Shown: in pieces, positions 24,763-33,979 of the stretch
How the letters are laid out: each line of letters opens with the position of its first letter
Numbering within the stretch: position 1 is the stretch's first letter
Source of the DNA: an uncultured Clostridia bacterium
GTDB taxonomy: Bacteria > Bacillota > Clostridia > TANB77 > CAG-508
Assembly (NCBI GenBank): GCA_934149005.1
Contig: CAKPDN010000008.1
Location: 3,304 to 67,303, forward strand
DNA length: 64,000 bases
Direction: 5' to 3'
Notes under the pieces: model-generated
The model's input: only the letters and a program-made list of their open reading frames with translations
Databases searched by the model: none
Told to the model about the DNA's origin: nothing
Made by a program: the position numbers and the translations under genes

Positions 24763-26259
24763 TTAATTATTAATAAATTCTTTAATACTTTGAGTATCTT
24801 GAATTTCTTCATCTGTTAAGAATATTTCTGATACCATTCCTCTAATTCCACCTCCCATGTTACTCGTATAATACATCTCAATAAATTTTGTATTTTCTGG
24901 GATTAACATACTGGATATTTTATTCTTATTGGAATTAGTACAAATTATACTTGAACTAATTTCATCAAAATTAGAATTTCTATAAATAAATTTAATATAA
25001 CTTTCTGAATTATATACATTCAAATATTTTCCAATACATTCTTCTTCAACAAAAACGTATCCTCCCATATCACCAAGAGCCGAATTAGTACCATCAATTC
25101 CACTTCTAGCAAATCCTGTTTTAGTAGTTATATCTTTGTCAAATGCATTATAAAGATAATTATAATAAGTATCTTGCCCCCAAGCAATCGTTCTCCAACT
25201 CCATCTTCCCTGAAAAGTAGCTGAGTTATAAGAAATAGTTTTATCTAATGTTCCAACCATTTTACCGGTTTGTGAATCTTCTTCATAAGAATTTATAAAT
25301 CCATTTGGTGTTAAAAGTATTTTGTCTATAGAATTATTAGCTTTTGTAGATACTGTTGTTATTTCTGTTTGATTTTTATTTCCTGCTTTATCATATGCTA
25401 CAACATATATATCATAAGATGTATCTTTTGATAATTCCTTATATTTATACTCTTGTTCATTTGATTCATATTTTGTATATGTACCACTTGAAGTTTTCTT
25501 AATATAATACTCATATTTTTCCATTCCACTTTTTACGTTTTCATCTTTTTCTTCGCTATCTTCTACATCAATAGTTATATTAATACTTCTAGTTCCAACA
25601 TTTCCTATATTCACTGTAAAATCTTTTGGTGGTAATTTATCTATTTTATCTATTAATATTTCTTTTGTTGTTTCATTTCCATCTATATCTATTACTTTGT
25701 ATTTATATGTTCCATTTACTATATTGGAAAAATCTTTTGCATATTCTTTACTTCCTAAACAATCTACTATTCCACCATCAGGAAATTCTATTGTTCTAAT
25801 TCCTTTTGAATTACTTATTTTTACTGTTAATTTTATACTATCTTGATTTGTATATCCTTCTGGTTTTGTTGTATATGTTATTATAGTTTCATTTGCCTCT
25901 CCTATATATACCACTTTAAAGTTTTCATCTACTTTAAATTTATATTTATTATATATTACTTCTACCGGAAAGTTTGTTATATCTTTTACAGTTATTTTTT
26001 CATTATTTAATTTTGTCAATGTTTCCTTTGTTAGTTCTTCGCCTTTTTTCTGTTCTTCTATTTGCAAATTTGTTATCTCTATTTCTAAATTTTCTTTTGC
26101 TTCTGCTATTGCATATTTTTCTTTTGATTGTGTTGTTCTTGCAACTAATCCATTTTCTCCTCCTAATGTTCCTATTGCTATTCCTACTAATATTAATAAA
26201 ATTATTATGGTCACTATAAGGGCTACTAAGGTAATTCCTCTATCTTTTGTTCTTTTCAT
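24763..26259 (-). CDS. Pilin-like surface protein
   Basis: 498 residues from MKRTKDRGITLVALIVTIII, chosen over an upstream ATG for its GAGAGGAAAATT site. The prepilin-like signal (G before ITLVALIV, no Glu5) heads a membrane helix, then a long N-terminal helix, an Ig-like region with YTTKPEGYTNQDSIKLTVKI, one fibronectin-like module (DKLPPKDFTVNIGNVGTRS) and a C-terminal lectin-like domain with TFQGRWSWRTIAWGQ. It is a paralogue of the pilin-like gene at 10068. Two identical operators and an XRE gene lie immediately upstream, so it is probably repressed and switched on conditionally. Confidence 0.7.
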   Translation of the reverse strand: MKRTKDRGITLVALIVTIIILLILVGIAIGTLGGENGLVARTTQSKEKYAIAEAKENLEIEITNLQIEEQKKGEELTKETLTKLNNEKITVKDITNFPVEVIYNKYKFKVDENFKVVYIGEANETIITYTTKPEGYTNQDSIKLTVKISNSKGIRTIEFPDGGIVDCLGSKEYAKDFSNIVNGTYKYKVIDIDGNETTKEILIDKIDKLPPKDFTVNIGNVGTRSINITIDVEDSEEKDENVKSGMEKYEYYIKKTSSGTYTKYESNEQEYKYKELSKDTSYDIYVVAYDKAGNKNQTEITTVSTKANNSIDKILLTPNGFINSYEEDSQTGKMVGTLDKTISYNSATFQGRWSWRTIAWGQDTYYNYLYNAFDKDITTKTGFARSGIDGTNSALGDMGGYVFVEEECIGKYLNVYNSESYIKFIYRNSNFDEISSSIICTNSNKNKISSMLIPENTKFIEMYYTSNMGGGIRGMVSEIFLTDEEIQDTQSIKEFINN

Positions 26260-26280
26260 AATTTTCCTCTCATTTCTTTT

Positions 26281-26297
26281 TGTTCTATTGTAGAACA
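26281..26297. promoter_or_regulatory. Operator 1, TGTTC-N7-GAACA
   Basis: TGTTCTATTGTAGAACA, a palindrome with 5-bp arms, starts 22 nt before the pilin-like gene and lies next to its likely -10 box (TAAAAT, 26298-26303). An identical arm and spacer design occurs at 26333-26349. Confidence 0.7.
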
Positions 26298-26332
26298 ATT
26301 TTATCATAACAATATTATAAAATCAAGTAAAA

Positions 26333-26349
26333 TGTTCAAAATCAGAACA
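26333..26349. promoter_or_regulatory. Operator 2, TGTTC-N7-GAACA
   Basis: TGTTCAAAATCAGAACA; the symmetry extends to 9-bp arms (26329-26353). Its centre is 52 bp, about five helical turns, from operator 1. It lies 31 nt before the XRE start, so autoregulation and looping are plausible. Confidence 0.75.
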
Positions 26350-26380
26350 TTTTATATTTAAGATTATTGGAGGATTTAAT

Positions 26381-26620
26381 ATGAAAAATACTAGTGAAAA
26401 TATTACTACTTTTAATATAAGTGGAAAAAATATAAAAAAAATACGTAAAGATAAGAAAATAACTCAAGAAGATTTATGTGCTAGAATGCAAGTTATGGGA
26501 TATCAAATTAGTCGTTCAGATATTTCTAAATTAGAAAATGGAAAAAGATTTATATCAGATTTTGAAGTTGTCGGTTTTGCTAATGCACTTAAAGTTACAA
26601 TTTTAGATTTATTTAAATAA
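26381..26620 (+). CDS. XRE-family regulator of the pilin-like gene
   Basis: 79 residues. A complete XRE domain covers about 16-79: IRKDKKITQEDLCARMQVMG, YQISRSDISKLENGKRF, then FEVVGFANALKVTILDLFK. It has a TTGGAGG site. It is divergent from the pilin-like gene and shares with it a region holding two identical palindromes, so it most likely binds them and controls both genes. Confidence 0.8.
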   Translation: MKNTSENITTFNISGKNIKKIRKDKKITQEDLCARMQVMGYQISRSDISKLENGKRFISDFEVVGFANALKVTILDLFK

Positions 26621-26667
26621 TTTTAACTTCTAATTCAAGTAAGCAAAATTTATAAAATGCTCAAAAA

Positions 26668-26692
26668 AAAATGTCCCTCTTTAGGACATTTT
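26668..26692. terminator. Terminator at the end of the ribosomal cluster
   Basis: AAAATGTCC (26668-26676) and GGACATTTT (26684-26692) with A and T runs on both sides; bidirectional, between the XRE gene and rplQ. Confidence 0.75.
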
Positions 26693-26696
26693 TTTA

Positions 26697-27233
26697 TTAT
26701 ATTAATTGTAATATAGCAACTTCTGCTGCATCTCCTCTTCTAGGACCTGCTTTTATTATACGTGTATATCCACCTACATTTTTACCTGCATATTTAGGTG
26801 CTATTTCGTTAAATAATTTTGCTGGTACATCAATATTGTTACCATCAGCATCTTTTACTTTATTTACTTTTCTCATTATTTTTCTTCTAGCATTTAATCT
26901 AGTTGGCATATCTTTTTGTCTTTTTTCAGTAGTTTCTTCTTTTACTACTTTTAAGAATTCTTTACCATTTTTGCTTTTTACTAATTCTGTTACTTTATTA
27001 CCTTTTGAATCTAATTTTGCTTTAACAACTTTTACTTCCACTTCTTCAAAATTGTCTTTTTCTTTTATTGCAAGTGATATTAAGCTATCAGCTATTGATT
27101 TTACTTCTTTAGCTCTTGCAGAAGTTGTTTCGATTTTTCCATGTACTAAAAGGTCTGTTGTTAAGTTTTTTAGTATTGCCATTCTTATATCTGTAGTTCT
27201 ACCTAATTTTCTATTTTTAGCCAATTTTTTCAC
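26697..27233 (-). CDS. rplQ: Ribosomal protein L17
   Basis: 178 residues, against about 120 in most bacteria. The N-terminal NRKLGRTTDIRMAILKNLTT and LLVHGKIETTSARAKEVKSI are canonical, as is the end IAPKYAGKNVGGYTRIIKAG with RRGDAAEVAILQL. The extra 50 residues form a Lys-rich insertion at about 60-115, a variant found in some Clostridia. Last gene of the alpha operon, 45 nt after rpoA. Confidence 0.95.
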   Translation of the reverse strand: MKKLAKNRKLGRTTDIRMAILKNLTTDLLVHGKIETTSARAKEVKSIADSLISLAIKEKDNFEEVEVKVVKAKLDSKGNKVTELVKSKNGKEFLKVVKEETTEKRQKDMPTRLNARRKIMRKVNKVKDADGNNIDVPAKLFNEIAPKYAGKNVGGYTRIIKAGPRRGDAAEVAILQLI

Positions 27234-27278
27234 CTTACCCTTCTATTAATTCTTTGTGTTCAAATTATTATAAATTTA

Positions 27279-28226
27279 TTACTCTTCTTCTTGTGCAAAG
27301 TCTAATCCTAATGAATGTAACTTAGCTGTTACTTCATCAAAAGATTTTTTGCCTAAATTTCTAACTTTCATCATTTCTGTTTCAGATTTGCTTATTAAGT
27401 CTTCTACTGTTGATATATTTGCTCTTTTTAAGCAATTGTATGATCTAACTGATAGTTCTAATTCTTCAATTGACATTTCTAAAACTCTTTCTTTTTTAGA
27501 CTCTTCTTTTTCAACCATTACTTGTGTATTTTTAGTCGCTTCTGATAAGTCTATAAATAAGTCTAAATGTCCTGTCATAACTTTTGCTGCTAAACTTAAA
27601 GCTTCATGTGCTTTTAAACTTCCATCTGTCCATACTTCTATAGTTAATTTGTCATAGTCAACCATTTGACCAACTCTAGTATTTTCTACTTGATAATTTA
27701 CTTTTTTAACTGGTGTGTAAATTGAATCAATTGGAAGTACTGATATGTCTTGATTTGGTTTTTTATTTTTTTCAGATGAATTATATCCTCTTCCTTTATC
27801 AGCTGTCATTTCCATTATAAGGTTTCCACCTTCTGAAACTGTTGCTATATGTAAGTCTGGATTTAATATTTCTACTGTTCCATCTGTTTCAATATCTGCT
27901 GCTGTAACTTCTCCTTCACCTTTAAAGTTTATTCTTAATACTTTTTCTTCATTTCCATCAAACTTTAATCTTACATTTTTTAAATTTACTATTACTTCTG
28001 GTACATCTTCTACTACATTTGGTATTGTAGAAAATTCATGTAATACACCTTCTATTTTTACACTTGTTATAGCACATCCTGGAAGTGATGAAAGTAATAT
28101 TCTTCTTAGTGAATTTCCTATAGTTACACCATATCCTCTTTCTAATGGTTCACAAACAAATTTTGCATAATTATTTTTTTCATCAATTTCTAGACATTCA
28201 ATATTTGGCTTTTCAAATTCTATCAT
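27279..28226 (-). CDS. rpoA: RNA polymerase alpha subunit
   Basis: 315 residues. The N-terminal assembly domain shows GYGVTIGNSLRRILLSSLPG; the C-terminal domain (about 250-315) has IEELELSVRSYNCLKRANIS and KSETEMMKVRNLGKKSFDEV, the DNA- and activator-binding helix-hairpin-helix region. It is essential for core enzyme assembly. Standard length and place between rpsD and rplQ. Confidence 0.97.
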   Translation of the reverse strand: MIEFEKPNIECLEIDEKNNYAKFVCEPLERGYGVTIGNSLRRILLSSLPGCAITSVKIEGVLHEFSTIPNVVEDVPEVIVNLKNVRLKFDGNEEKVLRINFKGEGEVTAADIETDGTVEILNPDLHIATVSEGGNLIMEMTADKGRGYNSSEKNKKPNQDISVLPIDSIYTPVKKVNYQVENTRVGQMVDYDKLTIEVWTDGSLKAHEALSLAAKVMTGHLDLFIDLSEATKNTQVMVEKEESKKERVLEMSIEELELSVRSYNCLKRANISTVEDLISKSETEMMKVRNLGKKSFDEVTAKLHSLGLDFAQEEE

Positions 28227-28275
28227 TTTTACCTCCTAAATTGAGAATACTCTCAAACTATTTAATTAAAAACTA

Positions 28276-28902
28276 TTATTTTGAGTAAAGCTCTACTATT
28301 AAATGTTCTTCTATTGGAAGATCTATATCTTCTCTAGCTGATAATCTGATTACTTTACCGCTTAGATTTTCATTATTTCTTTCTAACCAAGCTGGAACTG
28401 GTCTAGCTGAATTTTCTTCTATATTATTTTTTAATGTAGAGTTATCTTTTTTATTTTCTCTAACTGTAATTACATCTCCTGCTTTTACTAGATAAGATGG
28501 TATATCTACTTTTTTACCATTTACTTCAAATTGTCCATGATTTACAAATTGTCTAGCTTGTGCTCTTGATGTTCCAAATCCTAATCTATATACTACATTA
28601 TCTAATCTACTTTCTAATATTTGTAATAGATTTTCACCTGTTACACCTTTTTTATTTGAAGCCATTTCAAAATATTTTCTAAATTGTTTTTCTCCAATTC
28701 CATAATATGCTTTTGTTTTTTGTTTTTCTCTTAATTGAGTACCGTATTCAGAAAGTTTTGCTCTTTTTTGACCATGTTGTCCTGGTGCATAGTTTCTTCT
28801 TGATATACTACATTTATCTGTATAACATCTATCACCTTTTAAGAACAATTTTTGTCCTTCTCTACGGCATCTACGACATTGTTCATCTTTATATCTTGCC
28901 AT
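28276..28902 (-). CDS. rpsD: Ribosomal protein S4
   Basis: 208 residues. The zinc-type N-terminus (CRRCRREGQKLFLKGDRC with a later Cys) is followed by the S4 RNA-binding domain (RLDNVVYRLGFGTSRAQARQ and FVNHGQFEVNGKKVDIPSYL). S4 nucleates 16S rRNA folding and often represses its own operon. Position between rpsK and rpoA is canonical. Confidence 0.96.
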   Translation of the reverse strand: MARYKDEQCRRCRREGQKLFLKGDRCYTDKCSISRRNYAPGQHGQKRAKLSEYGTQLREKQKTKAYYGIGEKQFRKYFEMASNKKGVTGENLLQILESRLDNVVYRLGFGTSRAQARQFVNHGQFEVNGKKVDIPSYLVKAGDVITVRENKKDNSTLKNNIEENSARPVPAWLERNNENLSGKVIRLSAREDIDLPIEEHLIVELYSK

Positions 28903-28940
28903 TGTTTTTCTCCCTTCTAAAATTTGTTGTTAGATTTATT

Positions 28941-29339
28941 TTATACTCTTCTTCTTTTTGGTGGTCTACATCCGTTATGTGGTATTGGTGTTACATCTTT
29001 TATTGCACTTATTTCTAATCCTGCTGTTTGAAGAGCTCTTATTGCTGCTTCTCTTCCAGCTCCTGGTCCTTTAACAAATACTTCTACTGATTTTAATCCA
29101 TGTTCCATAGCTGCTTTTGCTGCTGTCTCAGCAACTTGTCCTGCAGCAAATGGTGTACTTTTTCTTGAACCTTTGAATCCTAGTTCTCCAGCACTTCCCC
29201 ATGAAATTGCATTTCCTTGTGTATCTGTTATTGTAACTATTGTATTGTTGAAACTAGAATGAATATGTGCTGCTCCTTTTTCTATGTTTTTTCTATTTCT
29301 TCTAGCTACTGGTTTTCTTGTTGTTTTATTATTTGCCAT
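28941..29339 (-). CDS. rpsK: Ribosomal protein S11
   Basis: 132 residues. GAAHIHSSFNNTIVTITDTQ, the FKGSRKSTPFAAGQVAETAA segment and the C-terminal TPIPHNGCRPPKRRRV are diagnostic. It forms the 30S platform near the E site. In the alpha operon between rpsM and rpsD. Confidence 0.97.
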   Translation of the reverse strand: MANNKTTRKPVARRNRKNIEKGAAHIHSSFNNTIVTITDTQGNAISWGSAGELGFKGSRKSTPFAAGQVAETAAKAAMEHGLKSVEVFVKGPGAGREAAIRALQTAGLEISAIKDVTPIPHNGCRPPKRRRV

Positions 29340-29420
29340 TTTCTAAAATTCCCTCCTTCATTTAAGTGAACTTTTTTTAAATTCTTCTATATCATTAAAT
29401 TTGATTATAATCGATTTCTA

Positions 29421-29789
29421 TTATTTTTTGCTTTTGCTAACTAATTTTCTAGGACCTTTTCTTGTTCTAGCATTAGTTTTTGTTCTTTGTCCTCTTACAG
29501 GTAATCCTTTTCTATGTCTTAACCCTCTGTAGCATCCTATTTCTGTAAGTCTTTTTATGTTTAAAGCAACTTCTCTTCTTAAATCTCCTTCAACTGTATA
29601 TGATTCATCAATAACCTTTCTTATATCATTAACTTCATCATCAGTTAAGTCTTTAACTCTAGTATCTGGATTAATACCAGCTTTTGCTAGAATTTTTTGA
29701 GAGCTTGTTAATCCTATTCCATAAATATATGTAAGTCCTACTTCTACTCTTTTTTCTTTAGGTAGATCTACTCCTGCTATACGAGCCAT
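29421..29789 (-). CDS. rpsM: Ribosomal protein S13
   Basis: 122 residues from MARIAGVDLPKEKRVEVGLT. The upstream Met is rejected because TTGGAGG precedes this ATG and S13 always begins with this motif. The end GLPVRGQRTKTNARTRKGPR is canonical. It contacts the 30S head and the tRNA in the P site. Confidence 0.96.
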   Translation of the reverse strand: MARIAGVDLPKEKRVEVGLTYIYGIGLTSSQKILAKAGINPDTRVKDLTDDEVNDIRKVIDESYTVEGDLRREVALNIKRLTEIGCYRGLRHRKGLPVRGQRTKTNARTRKGPRKLVSKSKK

Positions 29790-29967
29790 ATTATTTTGCA
29801 CCTCCAAATTTTTTTATGTTTGTCTTTATTTTCTCTAAAGGTGAAATGCACCCATGCTTTTGGGTCTTTAGATATTTTTAGACATATATATAAACACAAA
29901 TTGATATGTTTAATATATTTTAATATATTTCACAGCCGCTATCTATTTGTGTTATAAGCTTAATTTA

Positions 29968-30081
29968 CTATCCTTGTCTTTGTTTATGTTTAGGGTTTTC
30001 ACAGATAACTCTAATTACCCCTTTTCTTTTTATTACTTTACATTTGTCACATATTTTTTTTACTGATGGTCTTACTTTCAT
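29968..30081 (-). CDS. rpmJ: Ribosomal protein L36
   Basis: 37 residues starting MKVRPSVKKICDKCKVIKRK and ending PKHKQRQG. The zinc-binding pattern CDKCK...C...H is present, so this is the zinc form. It lies between infA and rpmM-type position rpsM, as in most Firmicutes. A GGAGGTGCAAAAAAC site precedes the ATG. Confidence 0.95.
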   Translation of the reverse strand: MKVRPSVKKICDKCKVIKRKGVIRVICENPKHKQRQG

Positions 30082-30152
30082 GTTTTTTGCACCTCCTATT
30101 TGATTAGCCTTTAGGCTTTTATTTATATTTGGGTTAATTTTATACTTTTACT

Positions 30153-30371
30153 TTATTTTGCTCTCCAGATTATACGACCTCTTGTTAAGTCATATGGTGA
30201 AAGTTCTACTTTTACTTTGTCACCTGGTAAAATTTTTATGTAGTTCATTCTAAGTTTTCCTGAAATATGAGCTAATATTTGATGTCCATTTTCAAGTTCA
30301 ACTTTAAAATTTGTATTTGGTAATGCTTCGACTACCGTTCCTTCTACTTCTATAACATCTTCCTTTGCCAA
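30153..30371 (-). CDS. infA: Translation initiation factor IF-1
   Basis: 72 residues, start TTG behind GGAGGGGATATC. A single OB-fold domain: DVIEVEGTVVEALPNTNFKV, then HISGKLRMNYIKILPGDKVK and LTRGRIIWRAK. It occupies the A site during initiation. Followed by rpmJ. Confidence 0.97.
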   Translation of the reverse strand: MAKEDVIEVEGTVVEALPNTNFKVELENGHQILAHISGKLRMNYIKILPGDKVKVELSPYDLTRGRIIWRAK

Positions 30372-30456
30372 GATATCCCCTCCTATAAGAGCAATTTATT
30401 ATTATTTTTTCATAATTTTTCCATTATAATAATAACTATTATATTATACAATAATT

Positions 30457-31227
30457 TTAAAGTATTGTCAATATTTCTGGCTCTTTTTCTGTAATTAAAA
30501 TTGTATTTTCATAATGTGCTGCCATACTTCCATCTTCTGTTATTATTGTCCATCCATCATCTAATTCTAAAATATTATGTTTTCCTTGAATTACCATAGG
30601 TTCTATTGCTAATGTCATACCTGGCTCAAGTCTTATTCCTCTTCCTGCTTTTCCATAATTCGGTATTCCTGGATCTTCATGCATTTCTTTTCCTATCCCA
30701 TGTCCTTGAAATTCTCTAACTACTGAAAATCCTTGTGAATGTACATATTCTCCTATTGCATGACATATATCACCTAATCTATTTCCTGGTCTTGCATACT
30801 TTATTCCTTCAAAAAATGCTTGTTTTGTGACATCAACTAACCTTTGATTTTCTTTTGATGTCTTTCCAACAATAAAAGTTCTTGCAGCATCACCATTAAA
30901 ACCATTTTTTAATGCAACTGTGTCAATACTAACAATATCTCCTTCTTTTAAAATTCTATATTTTGAAGGAATTCCATGTATAACTTCATCATTTATTGAT
31001 ACACATATTGATGCTGGAAATTTTGGTATACCTCTTATTCCTGGATCATAACCTTTTTCTGCTGGGATTGCTCCTAAATTTTTCATTATTTTTTCTGCAA
31101 TTTGATCTAATTCTAATGTTGATATTCCAGGTTTTATATGTTTTTCTAACTCTTCATATACTTTTGCTACAACTTTGCAAGCTTCTCTCATTAATTCTAT
31201 TTCTTTTTTAGATTTTATTGTTACCAT
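30457..31227 (-). CDS. map: Methionine aminopeptidase, type I
   Basis: 256 residues. The metal ligands lie in SIDTVALKNGFNGDAARTFI (two Asp), GHGIGKEMHEDPGIPNYG (His) and AIEPMVI and TEDG (two Glu). It removes the initiator Met from new proteins. A 32-nt REP repeat lies in the 78-nt gap upstream, between map and adk. Confidence 0.96.
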   Translation of the reverse strand: MVTIKSKKEIELMREACKVVAKVYEELEKHIKPGISTLELDQIAEKIMKNLGAIPAEKGYDPGIRGIPKFPASICVSINDEVIHGIPSKYRILKEGDIVSIDTVALKNGFNGDAARTFIVGKTSKENQRLVDVTKQAFFEGIKYARPGNRLGDICHAIGEYVHSQGFSVVREFQGHGIGKEMHEDPGIPNYGKAGRGIRLEPGMTLAIEPMVIQGKHNILELDDGWTIITEDGSMAAHYENTILITEKEPEILTIL

Positions 31228-31276
31228 TTTATTTGTCTCCTTTTTGGGACATATTTGTCATTTTTCGACATTTTTA

Positions 31277-31308
31277 TGAGACATTTTTGGTCTGTCCCAC
31301 TTGTCTCA
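31277..31308 (+). repeat. 32-nt REP palindrome at the adk stop codon
   Basis: TGAGACA...TGTCTCA; on the minus strand the first three bases are the TGA stop of adk. A further partial unit (31246-31276: GGGACATATTTGTC, then TTTTTCGACATTTTT) adjoins it, so this copy is the remains of a longer element. Confidence 0.85.
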
Positions 31309-31965
31309 TTTTAAAATTTTTGCTACTTCTTCTGCGACATCTTCTCCCAGTTTATTTATTGATTTACTAACTGTTTCTGTTAATAGATTACCTTGTTTTT
31401 CGTAATATTCTATTAGTGGACTTGTTTGTTTAAAATATATTGCAAGTCTTTCTTTTATTGTTTCTTCTGTATCATCTTTTCTTCTTATTAGTTTACTTCC
31501 ACATTTGTCACAAATTCCTTCATGTTTTGGTGGATTTAATACTAAATTATATATTGCTTTACATTCTTGATTTGAACATACTCTTCTACTTGCAAGTCTT
31601 TCTATTATTTCTTTATCTGGTGTTACTAAATTGATTACTTTATCTACTTTTTTTCCTTTAGCTTCTAATATTTTGTCTAATTCCTCTGCTTGTTTTACTG
31701 TTCTTGGAAATCCATCTAATATAATTCCGTTTTCTACATCTGGTTCATTTAATCTTTCTTTAATTACTTGCACTGTAACATCATCTGGCACTAATTGTCC
31801 TTTTGATATATATTTTTCTGATAATTTTCCTAATTCTGTTCCTTCTTTTATGTTTTTTCTGAATATGTCTCCTGTTGATACCTGTTTGATTTCAAGTTTT
31901 TCTTGTAATAATCCTGCCACAGTTCCTTTTCCTGTTCCAGGTGCTCCTAGCATAATAATTATCAT
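31306..31965 (-). CDS. adk: Adenylate kinase
   Basis: 219 residues. P-loop MLGAPGTGKGTVAGLL, substrate-binding ILDGFPRTVKQAEEL, and a zinc-type LID with CSNQEC and CDKCG. It interconverts AMP, ADP and ATP. Normal position between secY and map. The stop TGA belongs to a REP palindrome, so the insertion happened exactly at the end of the gene. Confidence 0.96.
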   Translation of the reverse strand: MIIIMLGAPGTGKGTVAGLLQEKLEIKQVSTGDIFRKNIKEGTELGKLSEKYISKGQLVPDDVTVQVIKERLNEPDVENGIILDGFPRTVKQAEELDKILEAKGKKVDKVINLVTPDKEIIERLASRRVCSNQECKAIYNLVLNPPKHEGICDKCGSKLIRRKDDTEETIKERLAIYFKQTSPLIEYYEKQGNLLTETVSKSINKLGEDVAEEVAKILK

Positions 31966-32102
31966 TAAAAATCTCTCCTTAAATAAATTAGACTATTAAA
32001 AAATATAATAATCTTTATAATATTTACTAATATTTAGTAAACATTATAAAAATCATTATAGGGTGATAGTTCTCTTACTATCTCCCCACAATGCTATTTT
32101 TT

Positions 32103-33422
32103 CTATTCTAAGAATCCTTTATAGTGTCTCATTACTAATTGTGATTCTAATTGTTGTACTGTTTCTAATGCTACACCTACAACGATTAATATTGATGTAC
32201 CACCGAATGCTATGTTTAGTCCTGTAAATCTTAAAAGCATTGGTAATATTGCTATTACTGCTAAGAAGAATCCACCAAACCATGTTATTTTTGATATTAT
32301 TGATGATAAATAATCTGTTGTTGGTTTTCCAGCTCTTATTCCTGGTATAAATCCACCATTTTTCTTGATGTTATTTGATACTTCTGCTGGATTAAATGTT
32401 GCATATGTATAGAAAAATGTGAATGCCATTATTAATACTAAATATATTAGTGCATTTGCAATTGTATAACCTATGCCTACATTTGAAGATGATGTAGCTA
32501 TTGAAAATTTGTATACTCCTGACCAAAATCCTCCTAAAGTAGATATATCTTTTGCAAATATTTGTATTATCATTGCTGGAAATGTTAAGAATGATGATGC
32601 AAATATTATTGGCATAACTCCTGCCATTGCAAGTTTTAATGGTATATGTGTACTTTGTGCTCCTACCATTTTTCTTCCAACTACTTTTTTAGAGTATTGT
32701 ACAGGTACTCTTCTTTCGGCTTGTTGTATAAATACAACTCCTGCTACTAATATTATAGCCCCTATTAATATTCCTATTGACATTAATAGTCCTGTTGTGC
32801 TAAATCCTGAACTTGTAACTATTAAGTTCCATAATGTTGTTACAAAGTTTGGTAATCCTGAGATAATACCTATAAATATTATCATTGAAATTCCATTTCC
32901 TATACCTTTATTTGTAATTTCATCTCCAAGCCACATTAATATTGATGTTCCAGCTACTAAAGATATTACTACTAAAGCTGCTGTTCCAAAGTTTGTATTT
33001 ATAAATATTCCTGAAGATTTATATGATACAAATACACCTATTGCTTCTACTAAAGCTAATACTAATGTTAATATTTTTGTGTATCTGTTAATTTTCTTTC
33101 TTCCTTCTTCTCCGCCTTCTTTAGTTAATCTTTCTAAAGATGGTATTATCATTGCTAATAATTGAATAACAATGGAAGCTGTTATGTATGGACTAATTGA
33201 CATTGCAAAAACTGAAAATCTTGAAAATGCCCCTCCTGAAATTATATCTATTAATCCTGCTACTCCGCTATTTGTTCCCATAGCTTCATTTAGTGTTATA
33301 CTATTTACTCCTGGTACTGTAATATAACATCCTAACCTAAAAATTACTATTAATAATAGTGTGTATAATATTCTCTTTCTTACATCAGGTGTCTTAAATG
33401 CATTTTTGATTGTTTTAAACAA
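32103..33422 (-). CDS. secY: Preprotein translocase subunit SecY
   Basis: 439 residues with ten membrane helices. Plug and pore motifs are present (FRLGCYITVPGVNSITLNEA, SRFSVFAMSISPYITASIVI) and the cytoplasmic loop RRVPVQYSKKVVGRKMVGAQ. It is the channel of the Sec translocon; secE is at 62355. Starts right after rplO, with the two genes abutting. Confidence 0.97.
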   Translation of the reverse strand: MFKTIKNAFKTPDVRKRILYTLLLIVIFRLGCYITVPGVNSITLNEAMGTNSGVAGLIDIISGGAFSRFSVFAMSISPYITASIVIQLLAMIIPSLERLTKEGGEEGRKKINRYTKILTLVLALVEAIGVFVSYKSSGIFINTNFGTAALVVISLVAGTSILMWLGDEITNKGIGNGISMIIFIGIISGLPNFVTTLWNLIVTSSGFSTTGLLMSIGILIGAIILVAGVVFIQQAERRVPVQYSKKVVGRKMVGAQSTHIPLKLAMAGVMPIIFASSFLTFPAMIIQIFAKDISTLGGFWSGVYKFSIATSSSNVGIGYTIANALIYLVLIMAFTFFYTYATFNPAEVSNNIKKNGGFIPGIRAGKPTTDYLSSIISKITWFGGFFLAVIAILPMLLRFTGLNIAFGGTSILIVVGVALETVQQLESQLVMRHYKGFLE

Positions 33423-33857
33423 TTAAATCACCTCAGCCTTTCCGCCTAAAGCTTCAATTTTTTCTTTTGCTTTTGTAGTAAATCTTGTAGCTTTAACATT
33501 TAATTTTTTATCTAAATTTCCTGTTGCTAATACTACTATTCCATCATTTACTTTACTTATAATTCCATCAGCAATCAAAGTTTCTGCTGTAACATCATTA
33601 ACTGTTGATTTGTTTAACATTGTTAATGTTACTTCTGTATAGTTTTTAGCGTGAATATTTGTGAATCCTCTTTTTGGTAATCTTCTATATAATGGTGTTT
33701 GACCACCTTCGAATCCTCTTCTTACTCCTCCGCCTGATCTTGCTTTTTGTCCTTTATGTCCTCTTCCTGATGTTTTTCCAAGTCCAGAACCAATTCCACG
33801 TCCTACTCTTCTTCTTGAAGTTCTTTCTTCAGCTGGTTTTAATTCTCCTAATTTCAT
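33423..33857 (-). CDS. rplO: Ribosomal protein L15
   Basis: 144 residues. MKLGELKPAEERTSRRRVGR and GSGLGKTSGRGHKGQKARSG are canonical, with the L15 signature at the C-terminus. It is separated from rpsE by only 122 nt, and rpmD, which usually sits in that gap, is absent. Its stop directly abuts the secY ATG. Confidence 0.96.
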   Translation of the reverse strand: MKLGELKPAEERTSRRRVGRGIGSGLGKTSGRGHKGQKARSGGGVRRGFEGGQTPLYRRLPKRGFTNIHAKNYTEVTLTMLNKSTVNDVTAETLIADGIISKVNDGIVVLATGNLDKKLNVKATRFTTKAKEKIEALGGKAEVI

Positions 33858-33979
33858 TTTATGCTTGCACCTCCTCTTTCTTTATCATGAATACATACTT
33901 TTCATTGGTATTCTATATAAAATATGTTATATACCTAATATTAGCATGTAATTACCTTTTATATATTTTGTATTTATTC

